Of a DNA stretch of 25,562 nucleotides, positions 11,756 to 22,022 are shown one piece after another (position 1 is the first letter of the stretch; each line of letters starts with the position of its first letter). The notes beneath the pieces are model-generated. The model worked only from the letters and a program-made list of their open reading frames with translations. It searched no databases and was not told the DNA's origin. Source of the stretch: Priapulus caudatus (taxonomy: Eukaryota; Priapulida; Priapulimorpha; Priapulimorphida; Priapulidae). The translations under genes and the position numbers were made by a program. The stretch spans positions 35,348 to 60,909 of the forward strand of contig NW_014577297.1 in NCBI RefSeq assembly GCF_000485595.1. Direction: 5' to 3'.

Positions 11756-14700
11756 AATCTCCCTTCCTCTCTCCGTCTCAATCTCTCATTCTCCTCCTTT
11801 CCCTCATTCTCGCCCCCCCCCTTTTCTCCCTCTCTCTCTCTACCACACACTCTTTCTCGCTCTCGCTGTCTCTCCCCCTTCCCACCTTTTCCCACAAGCT
11901 CCCTCGTAATTTCTTTCTGTGTGTGTGTGTCGTTGCATTTCTCACGCGTGCTCTATGTGCCCCGCAGAGTACAACTGCGAGCAGGAAGTCGAGGGCCGCC
12001 CGTATTGCCGCTTGCCTGCGAAGACGGGCTGGTACTACAACAAGGATACGCAGACGTGCAAGACGTTCCACTGGGCCAACTGTCCCGGGAACGATAACAA
12101 CTTCGATAGCAAACAGGAGTGCCTGCGCCGATGTGGAGGTACGTGCGGGCACATCGCCCACAGTTAGAAGAAACAATGTAAACCGTGTTTCACCGTTATC
12201 ATCAACGATATATTTATCGCCATTACTATTGCTATCATTATAAGTCACATCATTATCCTCCTCCTCCTCCTCCTCCTCACCATCCTCCCCCATACTCCTC
12301 CTCCTCCTCCTCCTCCTCCTCCTCCTCCTCCTCATCATCATCGTCGTCGTCGTCGTCATCACTGTTATCATCATCAACATCACCAGTAGCAGAATCATCA
12401 TCTAAGGCCCTTCTTCGATATGATAATTAGCCATAATGCGCCAGCTTCGTCAGCTTCTCTCATCACCTCACTCATCATCCAGGCTTCACGACTCCAACCC
12501 ACGCCCTGACAGTATCACCTCACGTTCTTCTCACCGTACACCACGCGTTCTTTGTCTGTTCTACCTCCGATAACATTTTCCGTCTCAGGTTACATCAACC
12601 TTACCTAGATCCTCTAATATAAAATCAGCTTTAATGTAAACATTTAGTTACGATAGAGAGGGCGGGATGGGGGAAGCCCCCTCCCCACAAGTAAAGATCG
12701 GGGCAGTGCTAACTACCTTGCTTTGTGGTGCATTTAGTCGTTGAATATGAGCGTCTTTTGTATTTCCATGAGTGTGTGAGCTGATTTCATTGAGGCACGG
12801 TACGTGAACTACGGTATATAAAATCCATTCAGTCAACCCTGTATTTTTGGAGTGATTATTGAAAGCCCCCAAAAATGTTCTTTATAGACAGGCGTCAGTT
12901 CTATAGAGGTGTTTTCATTGCATAAATGATGCTAAAAAGAAACGTCAAAAATTGTCCTTTATAAACAGGTGTCCGTTCTATGGAGGTGCATTCACTATAC
13001 AATTGTCATTCAAGGGCAACGTTAGAAGTGTCATTTATAGACAAGTGTCCGTGCTAAAGAGGTGCTTGCTACGATTTATTCACTGTATATTTTTTTCTAG
13101 GTCTGTAAGGCATCAAACAATGCCTCAAACGGAGGAAGCACGTGCCATCCTGCATGATGACGACATTATTTTCAAATGAAAAGAACTCCATTCCCAGGCC
13201 TTCAGTAACGGAGTCCTTTCGTTCTCAAGCACCCGTATGTTTTGCAGAACGGCGTTTATAGCCGCGGTATAAAAAACATCTCCAACCTTTGGTAACCGAC
13301 CAACTAAGTTTTTAGGAAATAAATTTATGGTGTTTGTGAAATGGCAAGATAATTATTTGTTTTTATTTTTACACGAGGCAGTTTACTCTTTCCTGTAACG
13401 ATTATGCTGGGGTATAGATGGTATTTCGGCTAAAATACAAACTGCACAGAGATATTTCAGCTCAAAACAAAAACCGCATACAAAGCAGAGCGAGACATCT
13501 AACGATCAAGTGCGCTATGCGAGGAATGAGTGGTGGTGGTTGTATCACCCCGGGACAACCCCGGGAAATGGAAATCTAGCTTCTTTTCAAAAGATAAATT
13601 CGGGCAAAATCTCAGGCACTTTACAGCACTTAGAACAGAGGCAGAAAAACCACGCATTACTTATTTAAAACAATACTGACTCACGAAAAGCTCTCAACGG
13701 AACTCTTAACATCGAAAACTCATGTACTGGCGAACAAAATCTCATTTCGTCCACCGCGCCGAAAGTTCTACTTAAAATTCACCTGCTCCTGCCCTACCTA
13801 CACCCCAGACCTACGTCAAGCCATGTTTAACTATAACGCGAGACAGCCGACTCTCCACACAGGTCCATGAGTCCAACACGTACCAGGGGCGTGTACATGA
13901 TTTGTACCAGGGGGTGTCTAACCGTAACCCAAACTTGCGAGCACGCGAAGGGGGGATATGGGGGGCCCTCCCCATGAAAATTTTTGAAATTATACCCCCT
14001 TAGATACGTTTTCTGCGCGAGCAGGGGGTTCCGGACCCCCTGGACCTCCCCCCCCTGTACACGCCCCTGCGTACGCTGCCGCGACATCTCAGGCGCTTAC
14101 GCCAACACGGCTATATTTAATAAATACGAGAAAAGAACTCGACGACGCGTGTTTGCTGATCGAGCGACGTCACCGCCGCTGTAAACAATGCCTGCCTCGC
14201 GTGTTGATATCAGCAGTGCACAGGTGGTGCCTATCCCAGTCCGCTACCAGCTCCAGTTCACGTCGCACGTACCATCCACCGCCATGGCCGTGCCGTGGAA
14301 ACCAGCAGCACTGCTGCTCGTCAGCGCAGTCGTCTGCTTACACGCGTATCAAGGTGAGTGAGTGGTCACGCGCGACGCCCGCGGGGGCGCTTACGACGTT
14401 ACGAATCCGCGCTAATCACGAAGTTGAATCTGTGTTGTTGCCAGCTCTCGCGCGCCGCCACTACCAGCCTATAAATAATTTCTTAAGTCTATTAATATAT
14501 ATACGTCCACTTGCAAATTCGCGTACGAGGTTACTAGATCGTTTGCCCGAAGGAGTGGTAGCTCCCGACTCACACCACTATATCATTATATCATAACTAC
14601 TACCTCATACATATAATATATCATACTTACTCAATATATATATAAGCATGCCTGCTCCTTTGTGAAACTAAGAACAATTATCCAATGTCTACTCGTTTCA

Positions 14701-17137
14701 TAAACATCGGTAGCGAATTAAACCAGTGAAATTGCTATGATCGAACGTTAACAAATAAGATTCTGCGTGCCAGTATTTCGTTTATTGCCTGTTCGCACTA
14801 TTTCCCACTCTAGATGTTCTTATTGTTGCTCAACTCGTGCCAGAGCTGGTCATCGGGACGCCAAGGTTGCAGAAAGCAATCAGAAATATATACTACCCCA
14901 ATTTCATACAACGTCAACAGACGCGTAGAGACGATACAGACGCGATACAGACGCGATACATACGCGATACAGACGTACAGACGCGTAACGGGGGAGAGAG
15001 CGATCCCTCTATATAACACGTCTAATTCGGTCCCTCCTCACAGCTATACGGATAGAGGTCAGTGAGGAGGGGGAGAAGGACAGATGCAACCTGGAGGCGC
15101 CCTCTTTCGAGAAATGTCGCGACTTCGTCGGCTGGGGTGCCGTGTCGTCCGAGGACGAGGTGCGCTACTACTACGACAGTAAGGAAGGTCGCTGTGACAG
15201 GTACGCGTCGCGCTACTGCCCCGACAGACCGGACGCGTTCACCAGCAACATCGAATGCTCGCGCGCATGCCTAGGTGAGTGTGAGGTGAGGTGAGGTGAG
15301 GTGAGGTGAGGTGGGGTGAGGTGAGGTTAGGTGATGATAGGGTGGGGTAAGACGAGATGATGTGAGGTGATGTGAGGTGAGGTTAGGTGATGATAGGGTG
15401 GGGTAAGACGAGATGATGTGAGGTGATGTGAGGTGAGGTTAGGTGATGATAGGGTGGGGTAAGATGAGATGAGGTGATGTGAGGTGATGTGAGGTGAGTG
15501 TGAGGTGAGTGTGAGGTGAGGTGATGTGGGGTGGTGTTAGGTGATGATAAGGTGGGGTAAGATGAGATGAGGTGAGATGAATGTGAGGTGAGTGTGAGGT
15601 GAGGTGATGTGGGGTGGTGTTAGGTGATGATAGGGTGGGGTAAGATGAGATGAGGTGAGGTGAGTGTGAGGTGAGGTGATGTGGGGTGGTGTTAGGTGAT
15701 GATAGGGTGGGGTAAGATGAGGTGAGGTGAGGTGAGGTGATGTGAGGTGATGTGAGGTGATGTGAGGTGGGGTAAGATGAGATGAGGTGAGTGTGAGTGA
15801 GGTGAGGGAAGTGTGGGGTGGGTGTTCCGCGTGATGATAGGTGGGTAAGATGAGATGAGGCTGAGGTGATGGTGATGTGAGGTGAGGTGAGGGGTGATTG
15901 AGGTGAGGTGGGTGATGTGGAGGTGGTGGGTGTAGGTGATGGTTAGTGTGGGGTAATGATGAGATGAGATGAGGTGAGTGTGAGGTGAGGTGATGTGGGG
16001 TGGGGTTGAGTGCTCGCACGCATGCCTGGTGAGTGTGAGGTGAGGTGATGTGAGGTGATGTGAGGTATGGGGGTGGTGTTAGGTGATGAATAGGGTGGGG
16101 GGTAGTTTGTGGGGTGAGTGTATGTGGGGTGGGGTTGAGTGCCGCACGCATGCCTAGGTGAGTGTACCGCACGGTGGGAGTCGGGGCAGGGCGGGGTGCA
16201 CAGGCATTGGGTGAAGGTGAGGTGGGGTGAGACGCGGCTGGGTGAGGTGGTGTGAGGTGAGAGTGGGGTCGGGACGAGGCGAGGCGGGGTGGGATGGTGT
16301 TGGGTGAGGTGATATAGAGTGGGGTGGGATGCTGTGGGGGTAAAGTGATGTGGGGTGAGACTTGGTGGAGGTAGGTAGGACTTGAGCGACGTGGGGTGAC
16401 ATTGGGAGGGGTTGAAATTATGGGGAGATTGCGGGGACATGGGAGAAACTGTGGTGGGAGTAGCTCAGAATGTGACTGGGTGACGACATTAGTGCTGTGT
16501 GCAATTGGGAGTAAATAAGAACGAGTGTTTGACACTGTGGGTGGGGCAAGATTATGGCGAGCGTGGAGGTGGAGTGTAATTTTTCCTCGTGGGTAAGGGG
16601 GTCACGCCAACAACACGATATAACGTCCTCACAATTAGTCGCAAAACTTGAAAAATTCTTTCAACGATTCTGCGTGATAATTTCTCTGGTTCACCCGCGA
16701 TCAGGACGTGGGGTGTGCAGGTATCGTCTGCCGGTGGTCATGTGTCTCATGATGAGTGAGACTGGCTGGTACTACGACCCCACGCGCAAGCAGTGCGCAA
16801 CGTTCGAATACGCCGCGTGTCCTGGCATCCTCAACAACTTTGCTAGCGAGGAAGAGTGCAGCTCATTCTGCCACGGTAGGTGCCGGCGTACTCACAGCAT
16901 CACGCAGTTAACACCCTGCTTCTATTCAGCTGTATCGTAATTATGAAATCAATTAATTGATTATTAATTAAAAAGATTCATTGCGTGAGTTGGATACGTG
17001 TAACAGCTGCAAGCCTTGCAAGGATGTCGTTCGTCCGTCCGTCAGTCCGTCCATCCGTTTGTTCGTCCATGCGTCCGTGCATCCGTCCATCCGTTTGTTC
17101 GTCCATGCGTCCGTGCATCCGTGCGTGCGTGCATCCG

Positions 17138-17185
<48 letters not shown>

Positions 17186-20100
17186 TCCGTCCGTCCGTCC
17201 ATCCGTATGTCCGTCCGTTCAACCGTGCGTCTGTCTGTCCGTCCGTCTGTATTACTGTCCGTCTGTGCGTGCGTGTGTGCGTGCGTCTGTCCTTCCATGC
17301 GTGCGTGCGTACGTCTGTCCGTGCGTATGTCCGTCCGTTTATCCGTGCGTATGTCCGTCCGTCCGTCCGTTCGTCCGTCGGTCCGTGCGTCTGTTCGTCC
17401 GTCTGTCCATATGTTCGTCTGTCCGTCCATATATCCGTCCGTATGTCCGTCCGCCCATTCGTGCGTCCGTTTGTCCGTCCGTCTGTGCGTATGTCTGCCC
17501 ACCAACATATCTGTCCGTTCATTTGTCCACGATCTGTTAGTTTGTCTGCCTGCCTGCCTACCTACCCGCCTGCCTGTCTGCCCACCTGCCTGTCTGCCCG
17601 CCTGTCTGCCTGCCTGCCTGTCTGTCTTTCTGTCTGTCTTTCTGTCAGTCTGCCTTTCTGTCTGGCAGTCTATCTTTCTGCCAGTCTGTCTAATAATAAA
17701 CCAACACCACACAACTAACACCACCACATCAGCTGTTGCCCTTTAACTTTTCCTCCCTCTCGACTTCTATGCCACGCCGTCTCTCTTTGACTGCAACGAC
17801 GTTGACGATGAATGAATCATGAATTGCGATCATCGGTTCTTCACTGCTGTCTCTCTCTCTCTTTCTCTGTAGGTGTCTCAGGAGAGTTCGTGGATCCAGA
17901 GTGAAGCATCGACCACCCAGCGAGCCCCCTCCCCCCCTCTCTCTCTTTCTCTCTCGTTTATCAGACTCACCAAGTCATCACCGTTCCAGTAGAACGCGTG
18001 CATGCGCCAAACCCATAGTTGGCAGTCACCAGAACTGACAAACTATAGACTCTTGTGTTTCACCGATATGAATGATTATTGGACGTTGAATTTTTATTTT
18101 AAATTCTATGCTAATCGTATGCATATACTTTATCAGAAATTACAAAAGGTAAACATTTAAAGCTGATCATTAGTGTGCCCATCTGTGGCTTAACCAAATA
18201 TAGGTGCCAATGGATTGAAGTGAATCGATTATTTACTGAGAAATTCCTGCGTTTATGTGATTTAACGAATGAATAATGAAAATACAAATTTCAGATTTCC
18301 CAATTAAATCTCCACGTTCAAGCAGTTTTTGTTTTGTTTTCAAACAAAAAATTCAACAAAATTTCACACGACACACCTAATGGCAATAGGTAAACGGCTT
18401 GCTACATTGCTGCAGAGACTGACCCATGTGTGTGCGTGCATCTGTGCACATGTGCGTGCATTTTGTGTGTACATGCGCGCGCGTGTATGCTCGTGCGTGC
18501 TCGTGGTCAGTATGTGGTTTTAGTTTCACTGTAGATAGAGGATGCTGACCTTTCACGACTATAGACGGGTGCTACCATTCAGAAAATCAGTCAGGCCGAC
18601 ATCAGTGCAAGAATTGTGCACCAGTCCAGTGACAGCCTAGCGTGCTATTCCACAACTAATTTTCACTTATTAGCGTTGAAGGATGTCTCAGTCCATTAGG
18701 GCAACATGGCAGGCAACAGAGCGTGAAGACCTGCTACATCACTACGGGGGACGTGAGGTCCGGCGATAGCCAGTGAAGGGGGGAGGGGGTTTGGAGAAAA
18801 TACGTGGAAAGAGGGGGAGAGTGGAACACTCAATGAGCAGCACACTCTTACCTCCAATGGAAGTCAGCCGTGGATAGAGGAGAAGAGAGTGGAATATTCT
18901 GCATATGATAACATATAATGCAGCATATGCATAATATAATGCATATATAATGCAGCATATGATGCAGCAAACTACAACTTACCTCCAATGGAAGTAAGGC
19001 GTGGATAGAGTGTGGGATATTCATTAAGCAGCATATGATAACTACAACTTACCTCCAATGGGAGCAGCGAAGCTACAGGCGACTCCCACGGCACATGCAG
19101 CTGCCAGCATCTCGCTCTTCCGAGACTCATTCTGGGTGCGAAAACACACGTAGATTATATCCCCGCGAGTTAAACACACATTCGAATGTCGGTCGACTGA
19201 AAGCGACATCGGAAGCCATCCAAAGTTCACAACCGTTACAACAGTACCTCTAAATATCTCGCATCGATTTTGCGAGTAGATGATTCACGGGGGATATTTT
19301 TATACGCTCGCATAGTTTCATTTTTTACATACCTACCGTGGCTCTAGCAAATCTATAAAAAGAAAAGACGTGTGCATGTTTATGGAGCGGGTTCACATTA
19401 AAAAAATATGTTGATCCCGTTAAGTAAATACACTCTATTACAGGGAAACAACTTACTAACCAGTCGCCCGAAAACATTAAACATGCACATATGGTGAGTG
19501 AATAACATACAAATAAAAAATAAATGCTTCGATTTCGTCAAATTCACTTTTAATGCAACACATTAGATTGAAAGGCTAAACGTTTCTTAATTATCCCCTG
19601 CGGTGCATACAAGTATTGCACAGTTTTTTGAGAATACTGCGATAAATATTCTTACCAAAGCGACACTGATCTATCAAGAACCTGTCGCGAAACTTGAAAT
19701 CTGCTCTATGACCCACGGACTTCGACTCGCAAAATATCGCAAATAATCTCCGCAAAATTATACTCTGCGCACATTTATCATGAAACGAAAAGGAACGTCA
19801 AACATGTGGCCTTTTTATGGTTGACTCGACCATTAACATTTAGTGTATGAGCGTCCATTAGTATCACGATGGCTCACCCATATTCCATACTGCATAGCTT
19901 TATTAGCAACGCGAAAGGGGAATTTCAATTATTTGTTCAGATGCACCCGGTCCTAAACTAAACATCCTATTGCAACTAAATTTTGACTACAATATTATTT
20001 ATCTCGTGAAGATAAAAAGCTTTATAACATAAATAAATTATAAATAAATAAAATAATTTTTTATATATAATATTCAAGAATAGTTTTGTGATTCAGAAAA

Positions 20101-21967
20101 CGTTTGGCGTAACACTCAATATATTAGCAACTAACTCCCAACGAGTTGAAAACAAAAACAAACACTGGCAACGCGAAACAACAGCAGCAGTCACCACTTG
20201 CCCACGGCTGTTACCACGTGATGACACAGCAAACAGGTGCGCTTTACCTCATAAATGCCCTTGAAACCTGTGATCGCCTTGCTGAGCAGTGTGGCTGTAA
20301 TGCTCGCGATATGTACAAATGGTCCCTGCAAACAGATGCATACGTTATAATAAGTGCAAATAGACGTTCGTTCGTTGAGCAGCATGACCATTACTCATCA
20401 CCGTACTGCCGACTGCCAAAAAAACCAATTATGAACCCTCCTCACGTACAAGTTCTACGCAAATCCATCGACGCAATCAAAGCTGATGAACACAAACGCT
20501 GCGACTACCTAACAGCGCGAGCGTGAGGGTTCCGACGTGCCTGCGGCGATCGTGGCCACATTTCTAGGTTAATAAATGCTCCTGTTGTGACTACCATTGC
20601 TTAGCCGCTTCGCTCCCAGCCACTCTGCCAACGCACGCAGTATGCATAGAGAGGATCGAGGTACGCAGAACCGCCAGAAATAAAATAATTTTCCAAGAAA
20701 TGGTAAGGGAACTACGCCGCCTCACTGATAAGATTGCGTAAGCTAATCTCAACTACCCCGCTGGTCACACCCACGCACGCACACGCGCACAACATGCACA
20801 CGCATACACAACATGCATGCACTAACATCCACGCACGCACTCACATCACGCGCACACATACCTCTTTCCCAACCGGGAGGCCACTTCCCAAGGTTGACGT
20901 TAGGCCGACGACCTTTGACACAAAAGTCCTGAATGTCAGGAATTCCTTGAGCACGACACCGCGTAGGATCGTCTTCATCTCCGGGATTCCAGAACCTGCA
21001 AGCACAACACATACCTTCCAGGGATGGACCCAGGATCAAGCCCATGAATGGACCAGATTCACGGGTGGATGGATCCATGACCAGATTCATAGGTGGATCC
21101 AGGACGAAACTCAGGAGTGGATCCAGGAACAGATTCATGGGTGGATCCAGGACGAAACTGGGGAGGCTGGAAAAATAGAGATTTAGAGATGGAGAAGGAG
21201 AGGGAGAGAGAGAGAAGGATAGAGAAAAATAGAGATGGAGAGGGAGAGGGAGAGGGAGAGGGAGAGGAGGAGCGAAAGAGAGCAGGAGAGATGTACATTT
21301 CTGACCAGTTAGAATAAGGGATAGCTTCGATTAGAACACACATAGGTTAAGGTGGAACAGTTTATATACGTTGTAAGGCGGAATTCGATAAATGTGTCAA
21401 GGCAGAAATGGGATAATAGGATAGTACAGCAAGTCCTTAACGTAGAGAAAATATTTTTACGTCGAACACATTGCAGCGCAAGTGCAGAGACAACATATAA
21501 GTACACTCTGACCTTTGTGGCTATGCTAACAAAAGAAACCACTTCTGACCCGCTATTTCGCTGCGGTAAATTTAGCTTGTTTATGTGTTGCGAGGCAAAC
21601 TATTGGATAAGCTGCTCTCGTCACTGCCTTCACCCATGACTGAGGGCTGCGGCTGTTCATGCCATTGCTTGCACTCACAAGTACAAGCTGCGACGGTTCC
21701 CGCCACTGTGCGCACTCTCAAACACCGGCTACGGCTGTTCCCACGACTGCCTGCACCCGTCCAGGATGGACGTATCCAGCCGGATATGAGATGACCAGGT
21801 GGCTATGAGCTGAGCGCACGCACGTACCTATGGCTTGTGCGCTGACTAGGTGAGTGAATCCGTTTGAGAAGAGAATGAACACAGTCGGAAACGTGATCCA
21901 GGTGAAGAACTGCAGGGCAACATGTCCCTCCAGCTCCCTGTAGAGCCAGATGCGAGCTGCAAACACA

Positions 21968-22022
<55 letters not shown>

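Noticed and set aside
12139-12167. Read-through end of Kunitz gene A after exon 2 (TCGHIAHS, then TAG)
   Set aside because: It is possible but less likely than splicing, because a good GTACGT donor lies exactly at the usual phase-1 end of the domain.
10544-12243. Long open frames across the N run (up to 522 codons)
   Set aside because: They consist mainly of unknown residues and translated (CT)n or (GA)n. Only the small Kunitz A exons within are supported.
15537-16535. 332-codon minus-strand His/Pro/Thr-rich frame
   Set aside because: It is the complement of the GGTGAG minisatellite in a Kunitz B intron, with no domain or codon signal.
16978-17746. Cys/Val/Arg- and Thr/Asp/Gly-rich frames of 174-253 codons on both strands
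   Set aside because: These are translations of a tetranucleotide repeat lying between two good splice sites of Kunitz gene B.
20146-20526. 126-codon plus-strand frame
   Set aside because: It is antisense to channel exon 4 and has no recognisable domain.
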